Positions 1 to 9,977 of a stretch of DNA of 64,000 nucleotides are shown here, one piece after another. Location: contig CAYVKL010000001.1 of the NCBI GenBank assembly GCA_964452085.1, forward strand, positions 310,001 to 374,000, given 5' to 3'. The notes under the pieces are model-generated. The model did not search any database. It was not told the origin of the DNA and saw nothing but the letters and a program-made list of their open reading frames with translations. Every line of letters starts with the position of its first letter. Position 1 is the stretch's first letter. The stretch is from Methanobacterium sp964452085. GTDB taxonomy: Archaea; Methanobacteriota; Methanobacteria; Methanobacteriales; Methanobacteriaceae. A program made the position numbers and the translations under genes.

Positions 1-617
1 GCGGCCTGAAGGCCTTTTTCCACAGTTTGACGTTTAAGTGAATGGGGATTTTCAGGTGTACTTCCACTGACCTTACCCCAAGCATCATATCCCATGGCCT
101 CCAAAACACCTAAGGCAGTTGTAGTACCCGCAGGGGTGCTTTCGCCAATGATAAGATGACCCGTCAGTTGGGAAAGAGTTTCTCCTAATATTCTCCCCTT
201 TTCAAAAATTTCACGGGAATTTTCAACTGCGCGGCCAGTTAAAATGTTTTGACCTTGTTTATCGTTGATATCAACGTAAGGAAGGCTGGGTTTTATGGCA
301 CTACCTGCATTCACAACTAGAAAAGGAATTTCAGCCATTTCAAGTGATGCTTTAGTAATCACTGCCGGTGTGGGGGCGGCATGACCTTCCACAACTGTTT
401 GAGGTATCTCAGGAAGGCATTTTGGTTCCCCCAGTATAATTAATTCCACATCTGCTGCAGGAGTGTAATCAGTAAGTTCAGGTGAAGCCCCGGCCCCAGT
501 AATTCCAGGTATACGTGATGTTAATGTGGAAGCAATTACACATAAAAATAAGGAATCTTTATTCTGTAGTTTATTTAGCATATCTCTTGATCCGAAACTC
601 TTTACGGCCTTATCCAT
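1..617 (-). CDS. cobT: CobT-like nicotinate-nucleotide phosphoribosyltransferase, partial (TIGR00303/UPF0284 family)
   Basis: Read on the minus strand from ATG at 617, the frame stays open for about 205 codons and runs off the left edge, so the C-terminal part is missing. The visible protein has the stretches ITGAGASPELTDYTPAADVE, HAAPTPAVITKAS, NAGSAIKP and GESTPAGTTTALGVLEAMG. I recognise these as the archaeal CobT-like family (UPF0284), which is related to the enzyme that builds the alpha-ribazole part of the lower cobamide ligand. The gene diverges from the Kae1-Bud32 gene across about 215 bp. Cobamide genes CobD, CbiG and CbiH lie further right, which fits the role. The exact substrate (dimethylbenzimidazole or another base) cannot be read from the sequence. 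Confidence 0.85.
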   Translation of the reverse strand, partial: MDKAVKSFGSRDMLNKLQNKDSLFLCVIASTLTSRIPGITGAGASPELTDYTPAADVELIILGEPKCLPEIPQTVVEGHAAPTPAVITKASLEMAEIPFLVVNAGSAIKPSLPYVDINDKQGQNILTGRAVENSREIFEKGRILGETLSQLTGHLIIGESTPAGTTTALGVLEAMGYDAWGKVSGSTPENPHSLKRQTVEKGLQA

Positions 618-832
618 GTTATCAATCCAACTAAGATGACTTGAAAATTGTAACTTTAATTATAAAAGGATAGTGTGAGGTGATATATAAAATAAAATCC
701 TTATAAATTAAAATTTGTGACAACAATACATTTAGTGATAATTAACAAATAACAAAATAGATCCAAAAGAAAAAAGTTTAGATTTCAAATAATTTGATTT
801 TAAAAAGTCACGAATTTTAGAGTGTGATCCAC

Positions 833-2485
833 TTGATATGTATAGGATTAGAGGGAACAGCAGAAAAAACGGGTGTGGGAATTGTAGATTCCGAAGGTAA
901 TATCCTGGCCTCACAGGGGAGAGCCCTCATACCAGAAAAAGGCGGGATACACCCCCGTGAAGCAGCAGAACACCACGCTTCAAGTCTGATTCCCCTTATT
1001 AAACAATCTCTGGAAGAAGCGAATCTTATGCTTGCAGATGTTGACCTGGTTGCATTCGCACGTGGCCCTGGCTTGGGACCTGCCCTGCGTACCGTAGCCA
1101 CTGCAGCACGTAGCCTGGCACTCTCAATGAATGTGCCCATAGTGGGTGTTAACCACTGCATTGGACATATAGAAATTGGGAGGTTAACCACCGGCTGCGA
1201 AGACCCACTGACGCTCTATGTTAGTGGTGGGAACACGCAGGTGATTGCCTTTGATGCAGGTCGTTACCAGATTTTCGGCGAGACTCTAGACATAGCCATA
1301 GGTAATTGTCTGGACCAATTTGCCCGTGCTGTAGGGTTAGGTCACCCCGGGGGGCCCAGAGTAGAAGAGCTGGCTCAAAAATCTGAAAATTACTTGAAAT
1401 TGCCTTACACTGTGAAAGGTATGGATTTGTCTTTTTCTGGTTTGCTAACTGCTGCCATACGTAAATACGAGTCTGGTGCTGAACTTGAAGATGTTTGTTA
1501 CAGTCTTCAGGAAACTGCTTTTTCAATGCTGGTGGAGGTAACAGAAAGAGCACTGGCACATTCTAAGAAGTCGGAAGTGTTACTGGTGGGGGGTGTGGCC
1601 GCCAATCAGCGCCTGCGAGAGATGCTGGAGATCATGACCACCGAGCACTATGCTGATTTTTACATGCCTGAAATGAAATACTGTGGAGATAACGGAGCTA
1701 TGATCGCGTGGCTGGGCCTTCTCCTAGAAAGCAATGGTTTTAAACAAACCATTGCCGATACAAATGTTATACAGCGTTACCGTACGGATCAGGTGGATGT
1801 TCCCTGGATGAATAAATCTCAGAATAAACTGGAATTACCTCCCGAACTAATGGCTAAAGGTGCAGAGGCCAACATATATCCAGATCAGTATCTTGATGAG
1901 GAGGTCCTCCTAAAAAAGAGAATCCCCAAAGGATATAGGATTGAGGAAATTGACCAGCACTTACGTAAGATACGAACCAAGAAAGAAGCCAAGCTTTTGG
2001 GAGAGGCGAAGCGTTGCGGAGTTGTTACCCCCCTGGTTTATGATGTGGATAAGACGAAAAGTACCATAACCATGGAAAAAATCAAAGGAAAAGAAGTTAA
2101 AGAATTTTTCAGTGGGAAACGTGCCGTTGATAAATCTGAAATTATTTCTATTTCAGAAGGTATTGGTGAGAATGTGGCCCGTTTACATGACTGTGGTATA
2201 ATACACGGGGATCTCACAACCAGCAACATAATTCTAAAGGTTGATGAAGAAAATAATAATTCCAATCTGATATTCATTGATTTTGGCCTGGGGAAAATCT
2301 CTAATCTTGTTGAAGATAAAGGAGTCGACCTTCTTGTCTTTAAAAAGGCCATCAGCGGAATTCATCATGATATCAGCCAGGTTTGTTTTGATGCTATACT
2401 AAAAGGATACCAGGGTGCTCATGATTATAAACAAACACTGGCTAAAATAGATGAAATTGAAGGAAGAGGGCGTTATACCGTTTGA
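833..2485 (+). CDS. kae1-bud32: Bifunctional Kae1-Bud32 fusion, tRNA N6-threonylcarbamoyladenosine synthesis
   Basis: This is the fused catalytic (Kae1) and kinase (Bud32) pair of the KEOPS complex, which puts threonylcarbamoyl on A37 of ANN-decoding tRNAs. Kae1 fills about residues 1-325: it begins ICIGLEGTAEKTGVG, has the metal-binding VNHCIGHIEIG (HxxxH) near residue 106, and YVSGGNTQV. Bud32 follows from about residue 342 (KGAEANIY), with the kinase catalytic loop HGDLTTSNII near 457 and IDFGLGK near 482. I place the start at TTG 833. The longer frame from GTG 824 would begin inside the sequence GTGATCC at 824-830, which is the Shine-Dalgarno site (compare GGTGATT-AG-ATG before S15). The fusion is usual in Methanobacteriales and other euryarchaea. 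Confidence 0.95.
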   Translation: MICIGLEGTAEKTGVGIVDSEGNILASQGRALIPEKGGIHPREAAEHHASSLIPLIKQSLEEANLMLADVDLVAFARGPGLGPALRTVATAARSLALSMNVPIVGVNHCIGHIEIGRLTTGCEDPLTLYVSGGNTQVIAFDAGRYQIFGETLDIAIGNCLDQFARAVGLGHPGGPRVEELAQKSENYLKLPYTVKGMDLSFSGLLTAAIRKYESGAELEDVCYSLQETAFSMLVEVTERALAHSKKSEVLLVGGVAANQRLREMLEIMTTEHYADFYMPEMKYCGDNGAMIAWLGLLLESNGFKQTIADTNVIQRYRTDQVDVPWMNKSQNKLELPPELMAKGAEANIYPDQYLDEEVLLKKRIPKGYRIEEIDQHLRKIRTKKEAKLLGEAKRCGVVTPLVYDVDKTKSTITMEKIKGKEVKEFFSGKRAVDKSEIISISEGIGENVARLHDCGIIHGDLTTSNIILKVDEENNNSNLIFIDFGLGKISNLVEDKGVDLLVFKKAISGIHHDISQVCFDAILKGYQGAHDYKQTLAKIDEIEGRGRYTV

Positions 2486-2515
2486 AGGGTTTTTAGAAAC
2501 ATAAAAATTCCTAAT

Positions 2516-2535
2516 TATAACTTATGAGTTATAAC
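2516..2535. repeat. 20-bp palindrome between kae1-bud32 and rdgB
   Basis: Arms TTATAACT (2516-2523) and AGTTATAA (2528-2535) are exact inverted copies around a 4-base loop. Part of an arm is repeated just downstream (TTATAACTTAT). It lies in the 117-bp gap between two rightward genes, so it could be an operator or a weak 3' end signal. AT-rich palindromes arise easily by chance here, so no function is claimed. Confidence 0.3.
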
Positions 2536-2602
2536 TTATAACTTATTAGAATGAATGATCAAATAAGAAAAATCCCTATTGTATTGAAGATGGTGAGAAT
2601 TT

Positions 2603-3193
2603 ATGGTAAAAATTGGATATCTTTCTAGAAAGATAACCTTTATAACTGGTAACCAACACAAAGTAAAAGAAGCTCAAGGTATCTTTGAAAAGTTCGATAT
2701 TGAACTGGAACACGTGGACCTTGGCTACCCCGAAATCCAAGGAGAACTAACAGACGTTGCTCTATACGGAGCAAAACATGCTGCTAAACAATTGGGAAAA
2801 CCAATCGTTGTAGAAGACGCAGGTCTGTTTATTCGAAGCCTTAAATGGTTTCCAGGTACCTATTCGTCTTACGTTCAAGATACACTGGGTAATTCGGGCA
2901 TTTTAAAGCTGATGAATGATGTCCAAGACCGTTACGCTGAGTTCAGGTCGGTGGTTGGGTTTGCAACACCCAAGGCCGAGCCCGAGATTTTTTTAGGCGT
3001 AGTCGGAGGACAAATCTCGCATCAGGAAAAAGGAAAGCACGGCTTCGCATATGATCCGCTTTTCATTCCAGAAGGTTATGATAAAACATTTGGCGAACTC
3101 GTCAGAGAAGAAAAAAATGAGTTCTCCCATCGTCGTCGTTCCCTGGAAAATTTCGCCCACTGGTACAAAGATTTTACAATCAACCAGGAATAA
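2603..3193 (+). CDS. rdgB: XTP/dITP diphosphatase (RdgB/HAM1 family)
   Basis: The enzyme hydrolyses dITP, dXTP and their ribo forms to monophosphates, keeping deaminated purines out of DNA and RNA. The family signature is visible in order: FITGNQHKVKEAQ (residues 12-24) for nucleotide binding, VEDAGLFI, FAYDPLFIPEGYDKTFGEL and KNEFSHRRRSLENF near the C-terminus. The 196 residues are typical length with about nine extra N-terminal residues. GGTGAG at 2592-2597 sits five bases before ATG 2603 and supports this start. It lies between Kae1-Bud32 and S15, a gene order I recall from related archaea. Confidence 0.95.
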   Translation: MVKIGYLSRKITFITGNQHKVKEAQGIFEKFDIELEHVDLGYPEIQGELTDVALYGAKHAAKQLGKPIVVEDAGLFIRSLKWFPGTYSSYVQDTLGNSGILKLMNDVQDRYAEFRSVVGFATPKAEPEIFLGVVGGQISHQEKGKHGFAYDPLFIPEGYDKTFGELVREEKNEFSHRRRSLENFAHWYKDFTINQE

Positions 3194-3249
3194 AACTGGT
3201 ATAAGATTCATAATCAACCAGAAATAATTAATCTCAAAAATTGATAATA

Positions 3250-3287
3250 ATTAGTTATAAGCTAATTTAATCAGTTTAATTGATTAA
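3250..3287. promoter_or_regulatory. Two adjacent dyads upstream of the S15 gene
   Basis: ATTAG (3250-3254) pairs with CTAAT (3262-3266), and TTAATCA (3267-3273) pairs with TGATTAA (3281-3287). They abut in the 126-bp leader ahead of rps15. The first dyad's loop TTATAAG resembles the arms of the palindrome at 2516-2535. They could form operator or leader hairpins for the S15-RecJ operon, or be chance in AT-rich DNA. Confidence 0.25.
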
Positions 3288-3319
3288 CTATGAAAATTAA
3301 AGATTATAGAGGTGATTAG

Positions 3320-3721
<402 letters not shown>

Positions 3722-5137
3722 GGCTGAAGAAGCTTCTAATCTCCTTAAGGAGCATTTAGATAAGGATCATGTGGTGAGAGTAATCTCCCACAATGATTCT
3801 GATGGAATATCGGCTGCAGGCGTTATCTGTAATGCCATCTCCCAGGAAGGGGGTAAATTCCATGTTACCATGGTTCCCCGTCTGAAGGACGAAACATTGG
3901 ACAGGCTTTCAAGGGAAAAATACCAACTTTTCTTTTTCTGCGACATGGGAAGTGGCTATGTTAATCGCATTGGCAAACTAAAAGGCCAAGCCATAATCGC
4001 CGACCACCACCAGACCATGGACAGCACTGGTGATGATGAAGAAAACCTGATACATGTGAACCCCCATCTATTTGGATTGGATGGGACCAAAGACGTGAGC
4101 GGATCAGGAGTAACTTACCTCACTGTAAGGCCACTGGAAAAAATTAATCTATCCGGACTGGCTCTGGTAGGTGCATTTGGAGATATGCAATACACTGATG
4201 GTTTTCAGGGAGTGAATCAAACCATACTAACCGATGCAACAGAATCAGGGATTGTTGAAGAACATGAAGACTTAAAAATATCCTCCAAACAGGACCCACT
4301 TTACAAAGCCCTTGCCCACACATTCCAACCAGCTATTCCAAATATATCCGGAGATCTGGAGGCAAGTCAGGCTTTTTTGGAAAAATTAGGAATTTCTTAT
4401 GGAATTAAATTCACAGATCTGGCCAATGAAGAGAAAGACTTCTTAAAAGAACATTTAAGTAATTTAAACCCCAATATCTTTGGTGAAGTCTACAGTATGC
4501 CAAATGAAGACCCTGCACTTAGAAATCTAGAAAATTACGCTGAAATACTTGATGCTTGTGGTAAAAACAAACACCATGGTGTTGGTTTAAGCATCTGCCT
4601 GGGAGACCGAAAATCCGCTATCCAAGAAGGAGTGGAATTCCTCAACAAATACCGAGACGCCTTGATGAAGGGTGTTACTTGGATTAGAAAAGAAGGTGCT
4701 CAGGAAATGGACCATGTGCAGTACATTTACACTGAAGATAAAGAAAAAAAGAAAATAATAGGCACTCTGGCCACATTAGGTATTGATCTTAATATCCTGA
4801 ACGCAGAAAAGCCAGTCATAACTTTATCCCGCATGCACGACCTGGTCAAAGTTTCTGGACGCACCACAATGGAAATGACAGGCAAAGGAGTTAACCTGGG
4901 TTTCGCACTTGAACAGGCCGCGAAGAGTTTTAACGGGGCTGGTGGTGGGCATACTATTGCTGCAGGAGCTGTGTTTCCATATAAGGAACTTGAAAACTTC
5001 AAAAATTTAGTAAATGATATTGTAAGCTCCCAAGTTAGCTGATTACTAATCAAATACAATTCCCATTAAGATAATTTCAAAAACTATGTGAATTTCCCCT
5101 TAATTTACTTATAAATATTTTAAACTGAGGTATTTTC

Positions 5138-6337
5138 ATGTATCTTAACAGAGAAGAGGAAAAAATGTACCAGGGCGAATATGGTCCTGCAGTTCAAAAA
5201 TCCATGGAAATACTGGTTGCACTGGGAGACATCTATGCAGCAGAGGGTATGGTAGAGATTGTATCAGCCCAGATATCCGGAGTTTCCTATAAAACTATTG
5301 GAGATGCGGGTTTAGAGTACCTTGAAGACTTGGCCAGTGAAGGGGCCCAGGTGAAAGTGCCCAGCACCCTGAACCCCGCAGGTGTGGATTTAGATAACTG
5401 GAAAAAACTAGGTTTCCCAGAGGAATTCACTAAAAAACAGTTACTTATAGTGGAAGCTTATCGCCAAATGGGTATAAGCACCACTTGCACATGTACCCCC
5501 TACCTTGTGGGTAATGTACCTCCCCTGGGAAGTCATATAGCTTGGTCCGAGTCATCCGCAGTTTGTTATGCTAATTCAGTTCTAGGAGCCCGAACCAATA
5601 GGGAAGGTGGTCCTGGAGCTTTATCCGCCGCCATATGTGGAAGAACACCCAAATATGGTTACCATCTGGATGAGGGAAGAATACCCAATTTACTGGTTGA
5701 AGTTGAAGCCTTGTTAGAGGGCTCAGATTACGGTGCTCTGGGATATCAGGTTGGTAAGGTAGTTGGAGGTGGTGTACCATACTTCAAATTAAAGCATAAA
5801 GCACAGCCCCAACCAACTGTAAATGAATTAAAAACTCTAGGAGCTGCATTAGCATCATCAGGATCTGTGGCTCTTTACCATGTGGAAAAATCCACGCCAG
5901 AATACCTTAAAGTTATAGAAAGTGTTAGAAATCTTGAAAAATTAGAAATAACCTCTGGAAACTTGGCAGAAACTCGCAAAAATCTATCTAAATCCAGTGC
6001 CTCTCCAGATCTGGTGTGTTTAGGATGTCCGCATGCCTCCTTAGAAGAGATTAAAAGTGTTGCAGAGAAACTGGATGGTGAAAAACTGGCCAATAAATTA
6101 TGGGTTTGCACATCAATCTCAGTTAAAGCGGCATCAGATAGAATGGGATACACCAATATCATCGAAAAAGCAGGTGGGCATGTGGTGTGTGATACTTGTA
6201 TGGTGGTTGCTCCCATTGAAGAGATGGGTTTTAAAGTAATAGGTGTTGATTCAGCCAAGGCCGCCAATTACGTGCCCAGTATGTGCGGGCTGGATGTGGT
6301 ATTTGATTCCTGGGAGAATCTGATTGTGCTGAAATAA
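5138..6337 (+). CDS. Phosphomevalonate dehydratase large subunit (aconitase X, DUF521)
   Basis: The archaeal mevalonate pathway dehydrates (R)-5-phosphomevalonate to trans-anhydromevalonate 5-phosphate with a two-subunit Fe-S aconitase X enzyme; this is the large subunit. It starts MYLNREEEKMYQGEYG, shows TLNPAGVDLDNW, the Cys-containing CTCTPYLVGNVPP, CLGCPHASLEE near residue 296 and VCDTCMVVAP near 352. The cysteines CLGC and CDTC are the expected cluster ligands. Length 399 is usual. The small subunit (DUF126) is not in the window. It is the last gene of the rightward run that starts with Kae1-Bud32, 95 bp after RecJ. Confidence 0.9.
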   Translation: MYLNREEEKMYQGEYGPAVQKSMEILVALGDIYAAEGMVEIVSAQISGVSYKTIGDAGLEYLEDLASEGAQVKVPSTLNPAGVDLDNWKKLGFPEEFTKKQLLIVEAYRQMGISTTCTCTPYLVGNVPPLGSHIAWSESSAVCYANSVLGARTNREGGPGALSAAICGRTPKYGYHLDEGRIPNLLVEVEALLEGSDYGALGYQVGKVVGGGVPYFKLKHKAQPQPTVNELKTLGAALASSGSVALYHVEKSTPEYLKVIESVRNLEKLEITSGNLAETRKNLSKSSASPDLVCLGCPHASLEEIKSVAEKLDGEKLANKLWVCTSISVKAASDRMGYTNIIEKAGGHVVCDTCMVVAPIEEMGFKVIGVDSAKAANYVPSMCGLDVVFDSWENLIVLK

Positions 6338-6457
6338 TTCAATTATCACTTTTACAAAACTATTATCTTTTTAAAATCTTTAATTCAATTTAAATCCTTA
6401 TTTTTTCTATTTCAAGTATTAAATGCATTTGAAATATAATGAGTAAAATATTACAAT

Positions 6458-6644
6458 TTACTTATTAGTTTCATTACCCCTGTGAATGTTAATATAGCTT
6501 AAATCACCCCCACACCTGCATTGGCTGAAATCGTAGGGCGCTTCATCTTCCATAAGTGAATAAACTTCTTTACAATCCTCACAAACTAATTGTCCATTAT
6601 AATACTTTTTATCCACTAAAAGAGTTATATCTGCAGTTATAATT
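6458..6644 (-). pseudogene. Out-of-frame zinc-ribbon C-terminus of the upstream gene
   Basis: The minus strand after the stop of the 6645-7379 frame continues in another frame as KIITADITLLVDKKYYNGQL, then a zinc ribbon VCEDCKEVY...CRCGG and a stop at 6458-6460. No ATG precedes it; the only in-frame candidate is GTG at 6616 without a Shine-Dalgarno site. Removing one A from the 7-A run at 6647-6653 fuses it directly to the 6645-7379 protein after KAYKTFF, giving about 306 residues. So this is most likely the true C-terminus of that gene, cut off by a frameshift. CxxC and CxC pairs form a plausible Zn site. Confidence 0.6.
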
Positions 6645-7379
6645 TTAAAAAAAGGTTTTATATGCTTTTATAACATGTTCTGTGCGAATTTGTGGACTAT
6701 CATCCCATACGGCACTTGAATGTGACAATAGAACGAGGACCTTATTTAACTCAAAATTAAAATTAGTTTCATGAGTTCCTTGATGTTCAAATAAAAAAGA
6801 AATACATAAATGATTAAATTCTATAAAAAACGTTTTTACTTCGTCTTCCCATGAAACAGCTCTTAGATAATAGAAAAAATCATCTTTTAAAAATATGCTT
6901 CCTTTGAAAACATCTAATTGATCCAATACTCCTAAAACTCTTTCTACTACATCACTTTTATGTAAAGCCCATAAATCATCTTCAACCAGGTCACGGCCTA
7001 AATATAGTGATTGTAATTTCTCAAAGAAAATATATAAATTAAGAAAGGAATTATAATCAACAGAATACTCATTAGATTGTTCTCCAGGATTTAATCCATT
7101 TTTAATAGCTTGCATAAGAACTAAATTCGCTGGAAATTTTTGGATTTGAGAGATATCATTGATTTGAACAAAGTCATATTCATGATCATCGAATACATGT
7201 CGGGGGTTTTTCCAGTTTTTATGAACAAGGAAGAGTAATTCCCAATATTCTTCTTCCCATAAATACATGAACTGTTTTAAAACATCAAAAACACCTTCAA
7301 TATGACCATATTTTTTGTTGAAATCATTATAAATGTCTTTTAAATGATAATGACCCCGTTGTTCTTCAATAGTACCCAT
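6645..7379 (-). CDS. Unknown helical protein, N-terminal part of a frameshifted gene
   Basis: I do not recognise the family with certainty. The 244-residue product begins MGTIEEQRGHYHLKDIYNDF and is rich in aromatic and acidic residues (FMYLWEEEYWELLFLVHKNW, DDFFYYLRAVSWEDEVKTFF), with no signal peptide, membrane segment or catalytic motif. It ends EHVIKAYKTFF at a TAA formed inside a 7-T run (7 A on the plus strand, 6647-6653). With one base fewer the frame continues into the zinc ribbon at 6458-6644. It stands alone, facing away from hef across 205 bp. It may be a real frameshift, transcriptional slippage or a sequencing indel. Confidence 0.6.
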   Translation of the reverse strand: MGTIEEQRGHYHLKDIYNDFNKKYGHIEGVFDVLKQFMYLWEEEYWELLFLVHKNWKNPRHVFDDHEYDFVQINDISQIQKFPANLVLMQAIKNGLNPGEQSNEYSVDYNSFLNLYIFFEKLQSLYLGRDLVEDDLWALHKSDVVERVLGVLDQLDVFKGSIFLKDDFFYYLRAVSWEDEVKTFFIEFNHLCISFLFEHQGTHETNFNFELNKVLVLLSHSSAVWDDSPQIRTEHVIKAYKTFF

Positions 7380-7583
7380 TAAACCACCACTTTAATTAGA
7401 CCTTTGTAATAATAATATTTAATTATTTATTAATATTGTGGTGATCATCAATGTGGACATACCTTAATAGAGAAATAAAAACATGAATTTTTAGTGTGAA
7501 TATTTTATAATAGTTTTATAGATTGCAAACATAGTATTAGTTCAAGATATGTCACTCTAACAAACCAAATACAGGATATAAAA

Positions 7584-9977
7584 ATGGTTGAAAATAAACA
7601 GCAAAAAGAGACCCAAGCTTCAACAAAATCGGTAAGGTGGATACAACACCCTTTAATACAGCCTGAAAAAATAGAAGCCCGGCTTTACCAACAACTCCTG
7701 GCAGCAAAAGTCCTTAAAAAAGGCAATACTATGATAGTAGCCCCTACTGCCCTGGGTAAAACCATCGTGGCGGCACTGGTAGCTGCTGATAGGATTAAGA
7801 AGTATCCTGAAAGTAAAATTCTCCTACTTGCCCCCACCAAACCATTGGTGGTACAACACGAAGAAAGCTTCCGAAACTTTTTCACCACAACCGTAACCAG
7901 CCTAACCGGTGCTGTAAAAGTTGAAGAACGTGTGCAAAGGTGGAAAGAATCACAAATCATATCTGCAACCCCTCAAACAGTGGAATCCGACATTATTGCA
8001 GGCAGATACTCTTTAAATAATGTTTCACTAATGATATTTGATGAATGCCATCGAGGGACCGGATCTTATTCATATGTATTTTTAGCCAACCGTTATAATG
8101 ATCAGGCCGAAAATCCACTGATATTAGGATTAACAGCGTCTCCTGGTGGTGATGAAGAACGAATAAGTCAAGTGTGCCAGAACCTTTTCATTAATGACGT
8201 GGTGGTAAAAAATGAAGATGACCCTGATGTTAAACCATATTTTAACCCCATTGAAGTTGAATGGGTTACAGTAGAGTTAAAAAAAGAGCAATTGGCCATA
8301 AAAAGTCATCTGGACACGGTACTTAAAAACCGGCTTAAGGGCCTTAAAAAAATGGGAGTTATTAAATCAGTGAACCAGGTCACCAAAAAAGATATCTTAA
8401 GAGCCAGAGGAAAGGTTCAAAACAGGATGTCCAAAAGCGTAAAACCTCCAAGAGATTGTCTTCTGGCCATATCCATGTTAACTGCTGTATTTAGTGTTAT
8501 ACATGCAATTGAACTACTGGAAACTCAGGGTGTAAGTAACCTGAACTCATACTTCCATAGAATGCGACAAAAAAAGACCAAAGCCGCACAAGGTCTTTTT
8601 AAAGATGAAAATTTTAAGCCTGCTGTTTTTCTAACTAAAAAGGCTTGTGATGATGGATTAGAACATCCCAAACTGGAAAAATTAATGAAAATTCTTAAAA
8701 AGGCTGTTATTGAAAAACAACAGGTTATTGTGTTCAGCCAGTACCGGGATACAGTTAACCAGATTTTTGAAAAGTCTCAGGAAAATGATATAAAAGCAGT
8801 GAAATTCTTTGGACAGGCCAATAGAGAGACAGAAAAAGGCCTCAGTCAAAAAGAGCAGAAAAACATCATAAAAGCATTCCGTATGAAAACCTATCAGGTC
8901 TTGATTTCCACCAGCGTAGCAGAAGAGGGTATTGATATTCCCAGTGTGGATTTGGTAGTGCTTTATGAGCCAGTTCCTTCAGAAATAAGAATGATCCAGA
9001 GAAGGGGGAGAACAGGTAGAACCACCAAAGGCCGCATGATAGTTTTAATTACCAAAAATACCAGGGATGAATCCTTTTACTATTCAAGCATTAATCGTGA
9101 GCGGAGAATGAAGAAACAACTTTCAAAAGGTTATGATGTTTTCGAACAACCCCTCATTGCTGATGATAAGGATGTGAAAGTCCTTGATAGGAAAAACACT
9201 GAAAATGATGAAAAACAATTGATAGTGCATGTTGATCACCGAGAAGCCAGATCAGGGGTAACCAGAGAATTGAGCAACATGGGAATCAAAGTTGAACCAA
9301 CCAACCTCCCGGTGGCAGATTATCAGGTTGGCCCCCATATTGCTGTGGAAAGAAAAAGCAGCAAAGACTTTGTAAGCTCATTAATTGATAAACGAATGTA
9401 CAAGCAAGCACAAGAATTGGTTGAAAATTTTCCCCAACCAATCATCATACTGGAAGGCTATGATCTTTACAGCAGCGGATTACATCCCAATGCAATACGA
9501 GGTGCGTTAGCCAGCTTAGCAGTTGATTTTAACATACCCATAATTCCCACCCGTAGTCCTGAGGATACTGCAGCAATGATCCACCGACTTGCTGTACGAG
9601 AATCCCATAAAAGTTCCAAAATGGTTCAAATTCGAACAGATAAAAAACCATTGACCCTCAAAGAACTGCAACTATTCATTGTTGAATCATTACCCAATAT
9701 TGGCCCAGTTACAGCCCGAAAACTATTAGAAGAATTTAAAAGTGTTGATAAAATATTCAATGCAAGTGTTGAAGAGCTAAAAAAGGTAGAGGGGATAGGA
9801 ACAAAAATTGCTCAAAACATTCGAGAAATCATTGAATCAGAATATCCAGAAACCTTTGATTCAAATCAAGTTAATACTGATGATTCACAGAAATCTGTTT
9901 TAAATGGTAAAAACAAACCTAAAAAAGAATACTTGCTACAGGAAAAGGAAAAAATTCAAAGGAAGGAAAAATCATGA
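7584..9977 (+). CDS. hef: Hef helicase/endonuclease (XPF/FANCM family)
   Basis: Hef remodels and cuts stalled replication forks in euryarchaea. The SF2 helicase half has Walker A APTALGKT near residue 52, DECH near 153, the TASPGG motif, and motif VI QRRGRTGR near 472. The ERCC4 nuclease follows: VDHREARSGV, then the VERKSSKDF active site (ERKxxxD) near 589. A tandem helix-hairpin-helix domain (LPNIGPVTARKLLEEF, VEGIGTKIAQNI) occupies about 700-770, and the tail is basic and low-complexity. At 797 residues all usual domains are present and both active sites look intact. It overlaps the next gene by four bases (ATGA), so the two are translationally coupled. Confidence 0.96.
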   Translation: MVENKQQKETQASTKSVRWIQHPLIQPEKIEARLYQQLLAAKVLKKGNTMIVAPTALGKTIVAALVAADRIKKYPESKILLLAPTKPLVVQHEESFRNFFTTTVTSLTGAVKVEERVQRWKESQIISATPQTVESDIIAGRYSLNNVSLMIFDECHRGTGSYSYVFLANRYNDQAENPLILGLTASPGGDEERISQVCQNLFINDVVVKNEDDPDVKPYFNPIEVEWVTVELKKEQLAIKSHLDTVLKNRLKGLKKMGVIKSVNQVTKKDILRARGKVQNRMSKSVKPPRDCLLAISMLTAVFSVIHAIELLETQGVSNLNSYFHRMRQKKTKAAQGLFKDENFKPAVFLTKKACDDGLEHPKLEKLMKILKKAVIEKQQVIVFSQYRDTVNQIFEKSQENDIKAVKFFGQANRETEKGLSQKEQKNIIKAFRMKTYQVLISTSVAEEGIDIPSVDLVVLYEPVPSEIRMIQRRGRTGRTTKGRMIVLITKNTRDESFYYSSINRERRMKKQLSKGYDVFEQPLIADDKDVKVLDRKNTENDEKQLIVHVDHREARSGVTRELSNMGIKVEPTNLPVADYQVGPHIAVERKSSKDFVSSLIDKRMYKQAQELVENFPQPIIILEGYDLYSSGLHPNAIRGALASLAVDFNIPIIPTRSPEDTAAMIHRLAVRESHKSSKMVQIRTDKKPLTLKELQLFIVESLPNIGPVTARKLLEEFKSVDKIFNASVEELKKVEGIGTKIAQNIREIIESEYPETFDSNQVNTDDSQKSVLNGKNKPKKEYLLQEKEKIQRKEKS

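Noticed and set aside
824..832. GTG 824 as the start of Kae1-Bud32
   Set aside because: It is part of the GTGATCC ribosome site and the extra residues do not match the family.
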